This document shows positions 26,546 to 34,915 of a stretch of DNA of 64,000 nucleotides, piece after piece (position 1 is the stretch's first letter; the number at the start of each line of letters is the position of its first letter). The notes beneath the pieces were generated by a model, which was given only the letters and a program-made list of their open reading frames with translations, ran no database searches and was not told where the DNA came from. Location: contig NZ_JACFRN010000001.1 of the NCBI RefSeq assembly GCF_016100975.1, positions 248,001-312,000 of the forward strand, written 5' to 3'. This DNA is from Lactobacillus sp. W8174. GTDB taxonomy: Bacteria > Bacillota > Bacilli > Lactobacillales > Lactobacillaceae. Both the position numbers and the translations under genes were made by a program.

Positions 26546-26858
26546 TTATATATATTTAACAATTATCGGTTGTGGCGTTGCAACTTGGCTTTCACGGGTT
26601 TTGCCCTTTTTTCTATTAAAAAAATTCTCATTACCGCAAATAGTGGTTGATTTTTTATCTTTTGTACCAATTGTTATAATGTCTACTATGTGGTTTACTA
26701 ACTTATTCGTAGCTCAACCAGGCCAATTACCAAAAGTTGATATTGAATATTTAATCGCGTCAATACCAACTTTGATAGCAGCCATTACCAGCAAGTCACT
26801 TTTAGTGATTGTGATAGTTGGAATAGTTTCATTAGCTCTATTAAGGTTCATTTTGTAA
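26532..26858 (+). CDS. azlD: AzlD small subunit (copy 2)
   Basis: A 108-residue partner of copy-2 AzlC. WLSRVLPFFLLKKFSLP and DFLSFVPIVIMSTMWFTNLF match copy 1. Four helices predicted; start overlaps the end of azlC by 14 bases. Confidence 0.83.
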   Translation: MSSSNYIYLTIIGCGVATWLSRVLPFFLLKKFSLPQIVVDFLSFVPIVIMSTMWFTNLFVAQPGQLPKVDIEYLIASIPTLIAAITSKSLLVIVIVGIVSLALLRFIL

Positions 26859-26989
26859 AGCTGCTAGTTGATTTACGTTTCTAAAAGTTTATCTTAAGAG
26901 AATTGTGAGTTATACTAGTAAAAGTTGTTAATTCATAACTATTAATCAAATTTGTTATTAAAAATAATATAAATATTTTGGTTGGAGTG

Positions 26990-27050
26990 AAAGACTTTCA
27001 AGAATTGTTCTCAGGTTTGGGTTGCCTGAGCAATTTTGAAGGTCTTTTTG
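26990..27050 (+). terminator. Long terminator-type hairpin just upstream of the antiporter gene
   Basis: Arms 26990-27015 and 27025-27049 pair over about 24 bases with three small mismatches (core TCTCAGG / CCTGAGC), followed by five T. It ends 22 bases before the antiporter ATG and 130 bases after azlD2. It is either the azlCD2 terminator or an attenuator in the antiporter leader. Confidence 0.75.
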
Positions 27051-27071
27051 CTGTAGAAGGCGGGAATGTAA

Positions 27072-28244
27072 ATGAAATTTTTAGGAATGCTAGTTGTTAT
27101 CTTAATAGCTACCTTAATTGGCGGACAATTTAGTGCAAGGTTAAAATTACCAGCTGTTGTAGGAGAATTATTAGCTGGGATAATAATTGGCCCGGCTGTT
27201 TTTAATCTGGTGCAACCTAGCGGTATCATCAAAGTATTCTCCGATATCGGTGTGATTTTTTTGATGTTTTTAGCCGGTCTTGACAGTGATATTAAAACAC
27301 TAAAAAGGCTTTTACGTCCTAGTGTACTGGTAGCTGCCTTTGGTATGATAGTACCAATTATTATCGCTTATATGACTGGTATTCTTTTTAAATTTTCACA
27401 GGTTGAAAGTTTATTTTTAGGCTTAACTTTTTCAGCTACCTCAGTATCAATTTCTGTTGCTGTTTTGCAGGAGATGGGGCGTCTGGAAGGAAAAGAGGGC
27501 ATGACAATTTTAGGCGCTGCAGTAGCAGATGACCTGCTTTCAATACTGCTTTTGAGCATTGTTAGTGGACTAACAGGTGTTTCTGAACCCGGATCAAATA
27601 TGGGAAAAGATCTGGCTTTGAGCTTGCTTATTCAGGCAGCCTTTCTTATTTTATTAGTCCTTCTTAGCGTTTATGTCATACCTCGGTTAATCAACTTAAG
27701 TCAGCGTCTGACATTGCCCGTTCCAGAGACCTTAGTAACAATGATAATTGTGGCATTTGCTTCATGGGGAGCTGAAGAAGTGGGACTTAGTAACGTAATT
27801 GGAGCCTTCTTTGCCGGATTAGCCCTAAATCGTACTTCAGCACAAAAAACACTCAAAAAGAATTTTACAGTAATCGGCTACAGCAGTTTTATTCCCATCT
27901 TTTTTGTCAGCATTGGTTTAGACATGAGCATTAAAGGAATATTGCACGACTTTATTTTATTTATTGTTTTGGTAATTGGCGGTGTTTTTTCAAAATTGGT
28001 TGGTGCAGGCTTGGGAGCAAAGATTGCGGGTTTTAGCAATTCAAGTTCTTTGTTAGTCGGGACAGGAATGGTTTCGCGTGGTGAAATGGCACTCGTCGTT
28101 GCACAAATAGGTTTAACCAACCATCTACTAGCGCCAGCAGCTTATTCAACAGTCATTGGAGCAATAATTATGACAACCGTAATTTCACCCTTTCTGCTCA
28201 AATGGTCAATATTAAAAATGGATAAGATGGATAAGAATGAATAA
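27072..28244 (+). CDS. Cation:proton antiporter (CPA2 family, NapA/Kef-like)
   Basis: A 390-residue membrane protein with about 12 helices. LKLPAVVGELLAGIIIGP near residue 25, DIGVIFLMFLAGLDSD near 60, the ion-binding loop LGAAVADDLLSILLL near 150 with paired Asp, and GLSNVIGAFFAGLAL near 240 are CPA2 signatures. The DD pair favours electrogenic Na+/H+ exchange of NapA type. There is no TrkA-N domain, so it is unlike full Kef. It maintains Na+/K+ and pH balance. A ribosome site (AAGGCGGGA) precedes the ATG. Confidence 0.85.
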   Translation: MKFLGMLVVILIATLIGGQFSARLKLPAVVGELLAGIIIGPAVFNLVQPSGIIKVFSDIGVIFLMFLAGLDSDIKTLKRLLRPSVLVAAFGMIVPIIIAYMTGILFKFSQVESLFLGLTFSATSVSISVAVLQEMGRLEGKEGMTILGAAVADDLLSILLLSIVSGLTGVSEPGSNMGKDLALSLLIQAAFLILLVLLSVYVIPRLINLSQRLTLPVPETLVTMIIVAFASWGAEEVGLSNVIGAFFAGLALNRTSAQKTLKKNFTVIGYSSFIPIFFVSIGLDMSIKGILHDFILFIVLVIGGVFSKLVGAGLGAKIAGFSNSSSLLVGTGMVSRGEMALVVAQIGLTNHLLAPAAYSTVIGAIIMTTVISPFLLKWSILKMDKMDKNE

Positions 28245-28379
28245 AGCAAAACAAGATACCTAAGATCAATATAGCGATCTGACCTTCTAGTTAAATTTCT
28301 TAAAGTCATTTAGAAGTTATGCTATGATTAAAACCGTGTTTTTTCACTGTTAAAATTAAACAGAAGGTAGGAAGGTCTG

Positions 28380-29093
28380 ATGAAAATAAAGCCGAGTGCT
28401 GGGATCTTTAAATTAAGATGGTATATAGAACAGATGCGAGGTTGGAGCTTTAAAACATATTTATTATTAATGTTGGGAATAGGCATTATTGTTGGTACTA
28501 CTGTAGCAGCACCCGTTACTCAAATTTCCTTGTTAACAATGGTAGCTGCAATTTTGGGTTTTACCTGTACACTTGCCATTACTAATGCCAGACAAATCAA
28601 TGGTATTTTAGGCTTAATTTCCTCTGCGATTTATATCATAGTTTCCATATACGCCCAAAATTATGCCAATGTTATTTTGCAAGCTATTTATATTTTGCTC
28701 TTAGATTTACCTGTATTAATGTTGCCGTCTTGGTCTAAAGATACGGAAAAACATATTCATGGTTTGACACTGATAAAGTGGCTTCTCACCATTATCTTTT
28801 TTGTCGTGGTGCTAGTTTTACTTTATCTGCTAGATACTAAACTTTTCACTAGTCCAAGGCCCCTAATTGATGCAACAGCTGGAGCAATTGGAATTACTGG
28901 TTCTCTTCTTTGTATGTTACATTTTCGCGAGCAATACTATTTTTGGACTATTCAGGGAATACTTTCAATTATTTTATGGGGAGTTACCGCATTTCAAGGG
29001 GATGCTAATCTAACTTTATTTTTAACATATATTTTGTATTTAACTAATGATTTACTAGCATTTACCGATAAGCATATTAGCTGGTTTAACTAA
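28380..29093 (+). CDS. pnuC: PnuC-like nicotinamide mononucleotide/riboside transporter
   Basis: A 237-residue membrane protein with seven to eight helices. NARQINGILGLISSAIYIIVS and YANVILQAIYILLLDLPVL match the conserved centre of PnuC, and the ending FREQYYFWTIQGILSIILWG matches its last helices. PnuC takes up NMN or nicotinamide riboside for NAD synthesis, driven by phosphorylation inside the cell. The ribosome site GAAGG at 28371-28375 lies close to the ATG (4 bases). The leader can pair with it (see findings). Confidence 0.75.
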   Translation: MKIKPSAGIFKLRWYIEQMRGWSFKTYLLLMLGIGIIVGTTVAAPVTQISLLTMVAAILGFTCTLAITNARQINGILGLISSAIYIIVSIYAQNYANVILQAIYILLLDLPVLMLPSWSKDTEKHIHGLTLIKWLLTIIFFVVVLVLLYLLDTKLFTSPRPLIDATAGAIGITGSLLCMLHFREQYYFWTIQGILSIILWGVTAFQGDANLTLFLTYILYLTNDLLAFTDKHISWFN

Positions 29094-29094
29094 C

Positions 29095-29175
29095 AAAAAA
29101 GGAGTCTTTTATGTAAAGTGACCCCCAAATTTAGGACAAATTTGGGAGTTCACATCAATGTAAAAGACTCTTTAT
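29095..29175. terminator. Bidirectional terminator containing an insertion-sequence-like inverted repeat in its loop
   Basis: Outer arms GAGTCTTTTA (29102-29111) and TAAAAGACTC (29161-29170), flanked by A and T tracts, form a normal convergent terminator. Inside the loop is a second, nearly perfect inverted repeat: GTGACCCCCAAATTT (29118-29132) and AAATTTGGGAGTTCAC (29138-29153). Confidence 0.75.
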
Positions 29176-29480
29176 TTTGCTAAATGCTTTTTAACAATTC
29201 TGCTTAATATCTTGGTTGCACCTTTGCCAGCCTTATCATCATAATAAGATTGATAGCGAGTATCATTATCGTAAGCATTGACTATTCCTAAGTGGATTTT
29301 GCTGGAATAATTAGGCATAATAATTCGCAGCCAATTTTGATGCTTTGTAAAGACATCATCACTCAAGTCGGCTTCTTTAGAGGGATCTTTAACAATTGCT
29401 TGTAAATCTCGTACTAGATCAGCTTCAGTTTGCTTCATTTTATTATATTTTGTTTCAGTAAATTGACTTTTTTCCGCCAT
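29172..29480 (-). CDS. Stand-alone TipAS-type domain protein
   Basis: A 102-residue protein matching the antibiotic-recognition (TipAS) domain of MerR-type TipA regulators: VFTKHQNWLRIIMPNYSSKI, then AYDNDTRYQSYYDDKAGKGA and a final helix. No DNA-binding domain is present, and the ORF starts with its own AGGAGG ribosome site, so it is a separate gene rather than an obvious truncation. In TipA this domain traps cyclic thiopeptides; a role in drug binding or sensing is only inferred here. Confidence 0.75.
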   Translation of the reverse strand: MAEKSQFTETKYNKMKQTEADLVRDLQAIVKDPSKEADLSDDVFTKHQNWLRIIMPNYSSKIHLGIVNAYDNDTRYQSYYDDKAGKGATKILSRIVKKHLAK

Positions 29481-29658
29481 GACTTCCTCCTGTAATTTAT
29501 TAAGATACTTAAATAACTATAGCAATATTATCTTGAAAAATCATGTCTAAATTTCTTCGTGGGAAAAAGCTGAATTTAAAAAGGCACAATTGGTAAAGTG
29601 GGGCAAAAGACAAGAAATCTCATAAATAAAGCGCTATAATTAAGGTAGAGGAGAACTA

Positions 29659-30168
29659 ATGATCACTTTTGTTTGGGCAGAAGATGAAAAACACCAAATT
29701 GGTATAGATGGACATTTACCTTGGAAACTGCCTGCCGACTTACATCATTTTAAAAAAATAACATATGGACATCCCATTGTCATGGGGCGAAGAACTTTTA
29801 TGAGCTTGCCTCATATTCTACCTGGTCGCAAGCATATTGTTTTAACAACTAGTCATGAATTGAAAAATAAATTTCATGCTGATCAAAGAGTTTTAATAAT
29901 ACCTACGATCAGTGAATTACAAAGTTGGATTGATAGACACAAAAATCTGGAAATTTGTGTTATTGGTGGTAACTCGGTTTTTGGTGCTTTGAAAAATCAG
30001 GTAGATTGCCTGGAAAAAACTGAAATCAAAGCCACTTTTACAGCTGATGTGACAATGACAAAACTTAATTATAGCGATTTTAAGCTAGTAAAAAGGGAAT
30101 TCCAGCAGCCTGACAATTTAAATTTGTATTCCTATGAATTTTTAACTTATATGAGGAAGGAGAAGTAA
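29659..30168 (+). CDS. folA: Dihydrofolate reductase
   Basis: A 169-residue DHFR reducing dihydrofolate with NADPH. Visible are FVWAEDEKHQIGIDGHLPWKLP (Met20-type loop, with Asp of GIDGHLPW), VMGRRTFMSLP and LPGRKHIVLT with ICVIGGNSVFGAL. Length fits (about 160-170). GAGGAG (ribosome site) precedes ATG 29659. The next small membrane gene starts 1 base after the stop. No thyA adjoins it here, which is unusual in many lactobacilli. Confidence 0.93.
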   Translation: MITFVWAEDEKHQIGIDGHLPWKLPADLHHFKKITYGHPIVMGRRTFMSLPHILPGRKHIVLTTSHELKNKFHADQRVLIIPTISELQSWIDRHKNLEICVIGGNSVFGALKNQVDCLEKTEIKATFTADVTMTKLNYSDFKLVKREFQQPDNLNLYSYEFLTYMRKEK

Positions 30169-30169
30169 C

Positions 30170-30358
30170 ATGAAACAAGTTATTACTTCAACCGTCGTTT
30201 TGATAATTTGTATATTAACTTTGATTAGCAGTTTTTTACTTGCAGAAAACTTAAATCATAATTATTGGTGGCAGGTAATTGGTATGGCCATTGTAACTTT
30301 TGCTGTGGGACAATATTTTTTAAAAATAATAAAATCATATCAAGCAACTAAAAAATAA
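30170..30358 (+). CDS. Small two-helix membrane protein
   Basis: A 62-residue protein with two hydrophobic segments (about 5-25 and 34-51) and a short basic tail. Its ATG follows the folA stop by 1 base, with AAGGAGAAG inside the end of folA as ribosome site, so it is co-translated with folA. Function unknown. Confidence 0.65.
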   Translation: MKQVITSTVVLIICILTLISSFLLAENLNHNYWWQVIGMAIVTFAVGQYFLKIIKSYQATKK

Positions 30359-30370
30359 TTTATTTTTTGG

Positions 30371-30399
30371 TTGACAGGAAAATTTTTAGATGTTAAATT
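30371..30399 (+). promoter_or_regulatory. Promoter of the metQNI T-box transcript
   Basis: TTGACA (30371-30376), 17 bases, TAAATT (30394-30399). Confidence 0.65.
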
Positions 30400-30429
30400 A
30401 ATAAACAATTAAATAAATAATACATCTTG

Positions 30430-30640
30430 AAAAGCAGAGTAGCTATTATTTTTACTAATAAAGAGAGCTGATGTTTGGTGAGAGTCAGTTAGTAAGGTGT
30501 AGTGAACATGGGCTTGAAACGATGACTGCTAGTGATATTTAGCTAGTGGCGGAGTTGCATCCGTTAACTTTGCAAGCTATTGTTAGATAGCTGTTGAGGT
30601 TTATTACGTGAGTAATAAGCAAATTAAAGGTGGTAACACG
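30430..30640 (+). promoter_or_regulatory. T-box riboswitch, probable methionine specificity
   Basis: Stem I starts with AGCAG near 30433 and closes with CTGCT near 30527. It contains the AGAGAG bulge at about 30461. TTACTAA/TTAGTAA pairs inside. The conserved T-box AAAGGTGGTAACACGAAG is at 30626-30643 and is followed by the terminator. Two ATG triplets in the specifier region (30508-30510 and 30522-30524) fit a methionine codon, but I cannot place the specifier exactly. It controls the methionine ABC transporter by reading uncharged tRNA. Confidence 0.85.
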
Positions 30641-30678
30641 AAGCACTCGTCCTTAGTTTAGGATGAGTGCTTTTTTTA
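30641..30678 (+). terminator. T-box terminator of the metQNI leader
   Basis: AAGCACTCGTCC (30641-30652) pairs with GGATGAGTGCTT (30661-30672), with T-run to 30677. The 5' arm overlaps the T-box sequence, as needed for antiterminator switching. Confidence 0.9.
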
Positions 30679-30702
30679 TTGAAAAATTGGGAGGTTTTTC
30701 TA

Positions 30703-31554
30703 ATGACTAAAAAAAGTCGCAATATAATTATTGGAGTAATTGCAGCCATTGCAATTATTGCAATTGCCTGGTTTAGCTTTGGCAAAAAAGGGGATAGCAA
30801 TCAAAAGAACCATGTTGTTACTGTAGGTATAGTTAGTGAGTCAAAACCAAAAGAGGTTATTTGGGATCACGCTGCGGCCTTGGCCAAGAAAAAATATGGT
30901 ATTACGATTAAAATCAAGAATTTCACTGATTACAATCAACCAAATAAGGCCGTAAAAAGCGGTGATATCGATCTAAATGCTTTCCAACATTATGCTTTTC
31001 TTAAAGCTTGGAATAAAGCCAATCATGGTGGATTAGTAGCTATCGGACGCACAGATATCAATCCAATTAGGCTATATTCAAAGAAATATCATAAATTGAG
31101 CGAATTGCCAAAAGGTGCCACAATAGCTGTGCCAAATGACGCAAGTAATGAATCCCGTTCTTTACTCGTTTTGAAAAATGCCGGATTAATTTCATTACGC
31201 AAAGGTAAAGCTCTTGTGACTGTTGCAGATATTGTGAAGAATCCTAAAAACATCAAAGTTAAAGAAATTAGTGCCGATCAATGCGGACGGGTAATTAATT
31301 CAGTAGATGCAGCAGTTATTAATAATGACTTTGCTCGTCCTGCAGGTTTGGGTGAAAAACAAACAATCTTTGTTGAACCGGTAAATAAAGATTCTTACCA
31401 ATGGATAAATATCATTGTAGCTAAGAAAGATCAAGCAAAGAATAAGGACTACCAGGCAGTAGTCAAATGTTATCAAACTGCTGAGACTAAACGGATACAA
31501 AAGAAATATTATGGAAACATGACTAGAAGTGCTTGGGACATTAAATTGAAGTAA
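30703..31554 (+). CDS. metQ: Methionine ABC transporter substrate-binding protein (MetQ/NlpA family)
   Basis: A 283-residue NlpA-type binding protein: VTVGIVSESKPKEVIWDHAA, then KSGDIDLNAFQHYAFLKAWN, ATIAVPNDASNESRSLLVLK and a C-terminal YQAVVKCYQTAETKR. The start is ATG 30703, 8 bases after GGGAGG; an in-frame ATG at 30667 lies inside the terminator. The N-terminus is one hydrophobic segment (about 8-27) with no lipobox Cys, so it appears anchored by an uncleaved helix rather than by lipid, which is unusual. It is followed by metN and metI. Confidence 0.88.
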   Translation: MTKKSRNIIIGVIAAIAIIAIAWFSFGKKGDSNQKNHVVTVGIVSESKPKEVIWDHAAALAKKKYGITIKIKNFTDYNQPNKAVKSGDIDLNAFQHYAFLKAWNKANHGGLVAIGRTDINPIRLYSKKYHKLSELPKGATIAVPNDASNESRSLLVLKNAGLISLRKGKALVTVADIVKNPKNIKVKEISADQCGRVINSVDAAVINNDFARPAGLGEKQTIFVEPVNKDSYQWINIIVAKKDQAKNKDYQAVVKCYQTAETKRIQKKYYGNMTRSAWDIKLK

Positions 31555-31581
31555 AAATTTTAATGATCGGAGAAGATTGTA

Positions 31582-32646
31582 ATGGGTATTATTGATTTAG
31601 AACACGTAAGCGTAGATTTTCCTGATAAGAAAGGCAAAATTGTACAAGCAGTTCATGATGTTAGTTTAACTGTAGAAAAAGGTGATATATACGGAGTCGT
31701 GGGCTTTTCTGGAGCTGGTAAGTCTACTTTAGTCAGAACAGTCAACCTTTTACAAAAGCCAACAGCCGGCAATATTAAAGTTAACGGAACTGATTTTGTT
31801 AAAGACGGTAAGCAGGTAATAGCTAATAAAGACTTACAACTAGCTCGCAGAAAAATTGGCATGATTTTTCAAAATTTCAATTTATTAAATGAAATAAGCG
31901 TCGTTGACAACGTGTCCTTTGCCCTGAAACATTCTGGATTAAAAGAAAAAGAAATTAAGGAAAAATCATTAAAATTATTAGACTTAGTAGATTTAAGAGA
32001 CAAAGCAAATTTTTATCCGGTACAGCTTTCAGGTGGCCAGCAACAAAGAGTTGCGATTGCCAGAGCTTTAGCGAATGAACCAGACATTCTAATCTCTGAT
32101 GAGGCTACCAGTGCTCTTGATCCCCAAAATACTCTCCAGATTCTGACACTGCTCAAAAAGCTCCAACAAGATCTTAATTTAACTATTGTCTTGATAACTC
32201 ACGAAATGGCAGCTATTAAGAAAGTTTGTAATAAAGTCGCATTAATGCAGTCTGGGCAAATTGTTGAAAAAGGCAGTTTAAGGGATGTTGTGCTACATCC
32301 TAAAAATGATTTGACCAAAAGTTTCGTGGGTGGCTCTTTGGAAGTAATCAACACTTTGAAGTCTCTTAATATTGATAAACTAGACAATGATAATGAAGCC
32401 ATATATCAACTTGTTTATAGTATGGCTAATGTCACTAAAACAATTGTTGTTGATTTGTATCGTGAAGTAGGGGTTGAAGCCAGCATGTTATACGGCAATG
32501 TTGAATTGCTTGATGATGAGCCAATTGGCACTTTACTTGTTCAAGTCAAAGGAGACAAGACAAAACAGCAGGAAACAGTTGCTTATTTAAGAAAAGCAGA
32601 AGTTGCTGTCACTCGTTTAAACGAAAAGGGGGATCTATATGAGTAG
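31582..32646 (+). CDS. metN: Methionine ABC transporter ATP-binding protein
   Basis: A 354-residue ATPase. Walker A is [12 protein letters not shown] (about residue 41), the signature [15 protein letters not shown] and Walker [14 protein letters not shown] follow. After about residue 265 is the NIL domain, which senses methionine and shuts the transporter. GGAGAAG precedes the ATG. metI overlaps its end by 8 bases. Confidence 0.93.
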   Translation: MGIIDLEHVSVDFPDKKGKIVQAVHDVSLTVEKGDIYGVVGFSGAGKSTLVRTVNLLQKPTAGNIKVNGTDFVKDGKQVIANKDLQLARRKIGMIFQNFNLLNEISVVDNVSFALKHSGLKEKEIKEKSLKLLDLVDLRDKANFYPVQLSGGQQQRVAIARALANEPDILISDEATSALDPQNTLQILTLLKKLQQDLNLTIVLITHEMAAIKKVCNKVALMQSGQIVEKGSLRDVVLHPKNDLTKSFVGGSLEVINTLKSLNIDKLDNDNEAIYQLVYSMANVTKTIVVDLYREVGVEASMLYGNVELLDDEPIGTLLVQVKGDKTKQQETVAYLRKAEVAVTRLNEKGDLYE

Positions 32647-33340
32647 TTGGTTTAGCAAAGTTTTTCCCAATGTTGTGCAATTAGGTTGGCTAGGAGACAC
32701 AGGCTGGGGCACCAGCATTATTCAAACTCTGTATATGACTTTTTGGGCCGGAATTTTTGGTGGCATTCTAGGAATGGTTTTTGGTATAGTTTTAGTCTTG
32801 ACAAAGAGTGACGGCATCAGGCCTAATAAATTTTGGTTTAACCTTTGTGATAAAATAGTTTCAATTTTTAGAGCTATTCCATTTATAATTTTGTTAGCAT
32901 TTATAGCTCCGGTAACGCAAAAAATTGTAGGTACCCAAATTGGCATTCAAGCGGCTTTAGTTCCTCTTACATTGGGCTGTTTCCCGTTTTATGCACGTCA
33001 GGTTCAAGTAGCACTAGAAAGTGTTGATCACGGGAAAATTGAAGCAGCACAGAGTTTAGGGGCAACGATCTGGGATATTATATTTAGCGTTTATTTAAAT
33101 GAAGCCAGATCGGAACTTGCTCGTGTTTCTACCGTAACGGTTATCAGTCTAATTGGTTTGACTGCAATGGCAGGTGCAATTGGAGCTGGTGGATTAGGTA
33201 ACACAGCAATTTCATACGGATATAATCGGTTTAATAATGATGTTACTCTTATTGCGACAATTTTAGTTATTATTTTAATATTTATTGTTCAAGTTATTGG
33301 TGATTTTTTCGCCAACAAATTAAATCATCAAAATCGTTAG
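32639..33340 (+). CDS. metI: Methionine ABC transporter permease
   Basis: A 233-residue permease with five helices. The cytoplasmic EAA loop reads [17 protein letters not shown] (about 140-156) and a late [20 protein letters not shown] is typical of MetI. It starts inside the end of metN and forms the transporter with MetN and MetQ. Confidence 0.92.
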   Translation: MSSWFSKVFPNVVQLGWLGDTGWGTSIIQTLYMTFWAGIFGGILGMVFGIVLVLTKSDGIRPNKFWFNLCDKIVSIFRAIPFIILLAFIAPVTQKIVGTQIGIQAALVPLTLGCFPFYARQVQVALESVDHGKIEAAQSLGATIWDIIFSVYLNEARSELARVSTVTVISLIGLTAMAGAIGAGGLGNTAISYGYNRFNNDVTLIATILVIILIFIVQVIGDFFANKLNHQNR

Positions 33341-33357
33341 AAATTTTGAAACAAAAT

Positions 33358-33388
33358 AAAAACAACGAGTTGAATCTCGTTGTTTTTT
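33358..33388. terminator. Bidirectional terminator between metI and the HU gene
   Basis: AAAAACAACGAG (33358-33369), 6-base loop, CTCGTTGTTTTTT (33376-33388). Confidence 0.9.
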
Positions 33389-33405
33389 CGTATTTAAATG
33401 TAGAG

Positions 33406-33687
33406 TTATTTAACTGCATCCTTCAATGCTTTACCTGGCTTGAATGCAGGTACTTTAGTTGCAGGAATAGTTAAAGTTTTACCAGTTTGTGGGTTTCTAC
33501 CTTTTCTAGCTGCACGATTACGTACTTCAAAAGAGCCAAAACCTATGATTTGTACTTTTTCGCCTTTAGCCAAGTTATCCTTGATTGATTCGATTAAAGC
33601 ATCGATAACTTTTTCTGCATCTTTTTGTTTAAGATCTGTCTTTGCTGAAACTTCTTTAGTAAGTTCAGACTTGTTAATTGAAGCCAT
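33406..33687 (-). CDS. hup: HU DNA-binding protein
   Basis: A 93-residue [19 protein letters not shown] at the N-terminus and the signature [20 protein letters not shown] (about 46-65) are diagnostic; the beta-arm has an [13 protein letters not shown] ending. It binds and bends DNA without strong sequence preference and compacts the nucleoid. Monocistronic, converging on metI. Confidence 0.95.
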   Translation of the reverse strand: MASINKSELTKEVSAKTDLKQKDAEKVIDALIESIKDNLAKGEKVQIIGFGSFEVRNRAARKGRNPQTGKTLTIPATKVPAFKPGKALKDAVK

Positions 33688-33848
33688 AATTCTTCTCTTT
33701 TCTATAAAAAATATTACACATTCAATGCTATTAAATAGTTTGAACTTTTTCTATACCAATCCACCTAAAGCATTGTGTCGCTTGATATTCGGCAACTTTT
33801 ATTATTTTAGCACAGATAGGGCAACCTTCAACAGTAAAAAGCTAAATG

Positions 33849-34709
33849 TTAGCTTAATTTTTGTTGTTTTAACAAGCGGTTGACCATTTGCAAATAATTA
33901 AGATAAAGTGGTTTAAACCGGGAATGTTTCTCCTTTTGCCACGGTTTTGGTTTACCGCAAAAGTGTAAAATTGAGGTGTTTTTCATGACCCACTCGGTAT
34001 TGATTTCGCCTGTGCTCCTTGTTAAGTAAACTGAGAAAGCTCTGGCATCGTAATTCCAGCGAGTTTCTGGAATTTTTAAAATATCTTCGCCATATAAGTA
34101 ATTGAGAATATCTTGATCTGGCAAAATTAAAGTATCATGATGCTCTTCAATTGCCTGAGTAATTTCTTCAATTTTAATTTTTGTACGCATTTGATCTAAA
34201 TCCATTAACATTATTCCAGAGTTAAAGTAGCCGGTTGATGTGCCCAGCCTGATATTATTAATTGAACTCATAATGTCTGTTAACCCTTCATGAACTGAAG
34301 CTGCAAACATTTTTCCTTTAAGGTCTAACTCCCATAAAGGCACTATTGAATTAATAACTAATATGTCAGGATCAAGATAAATAATACGATGTAAATCAGG
34401 TGGCAAAATTTTACTTGAAAGTAATCTGAAATACATTTCTTTCGGATAATCATGCAAGTTGAGTAATGAATCAGGAAATTTAATATTCTTATTCATAGTT
34501 AAGGTGGATACTTTAATTCCTATTTTTAGCCCAAATTTTTTTAATTTATTCAGAGCGTGCTGGTTGATGTTATCGTAAATTAGCCAGACATGAAACTCTT
34601 CAGTCATATTGTTAAGCCTAAGGGAATACATCATAACTTCGAGTGGTTTGATATAGTTTTGGTCAATAGTGACTAGTATTTCAATTGGTTCTTTTTGCGA
34701 CTTTTTCAT
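33849..34709 (-). CDS. Family 8 glycosyltransferase
   Basis: A 286-residue GT8 enzyme. PIEILVTIDQNYIKPLEVMM at the N-terminus, the metal-binding DxD in IIYLDPDILVINS (about residue 105), TGYFNSGIMLMDLDQM, LPDQDILNYLY and the HFCGKPKPW ending are the family motifs. It transfers glucose or galactose from a UDP-sugar, probably onto a cell-surface polymer or glycoprotein. It is divergent from a SLAP-domain surface protein. Confidence 0.87.
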   Translation of the reverse strand: MKKSQKEPIEILVTIDQNYIKPLEVMMYSLRLNNMTEEFHVWLIYDNINQHALNKLKKFGLKIGIKVSTLTMNKNIKFPDSLLNLHDYPKEMYFRLLSSKILPPDLHRIIYLDPDILVINSIVPLWELDLKGKMFAASVHEGLTDIMSSINNIRLGTSTGYFNSGIMLMDLDQMRTKIKIEEITQAIEEHHDTLILPDQDILNYLYGEDILKIPETRWNYDARAFSVYLTRSTGEINTEWVMKNTSILHFCGKPKPWQKEKHSRFKPLYLNYLQMVNRLLKQQKLS

Positions 34710-34915
34710 GAATTTCTTCCTTTAATAACATTATTATGTTTTCACTATTTCTTAGTATAAAGCAAAAGTATGTAATGTACCTCATAATATAAGTTATGAA
34801 AATGATATATCACAAATCAAAGACGTAAATTAATTGTTTCGATTTTGTAAAAGAAATTATTTATTCAAAGTAGTAGAATGTATATAAATAAGTTTTTCAA
34901 TAATGAGGTGTCAAA

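Noticed and set aside
30667-30702. Upstream start for metQ giving a longer protein
   Set aside because: It lies within the T-box terminator and lacks a ribosome site, while ATG 30703 has GGGAGG at correct spacing.
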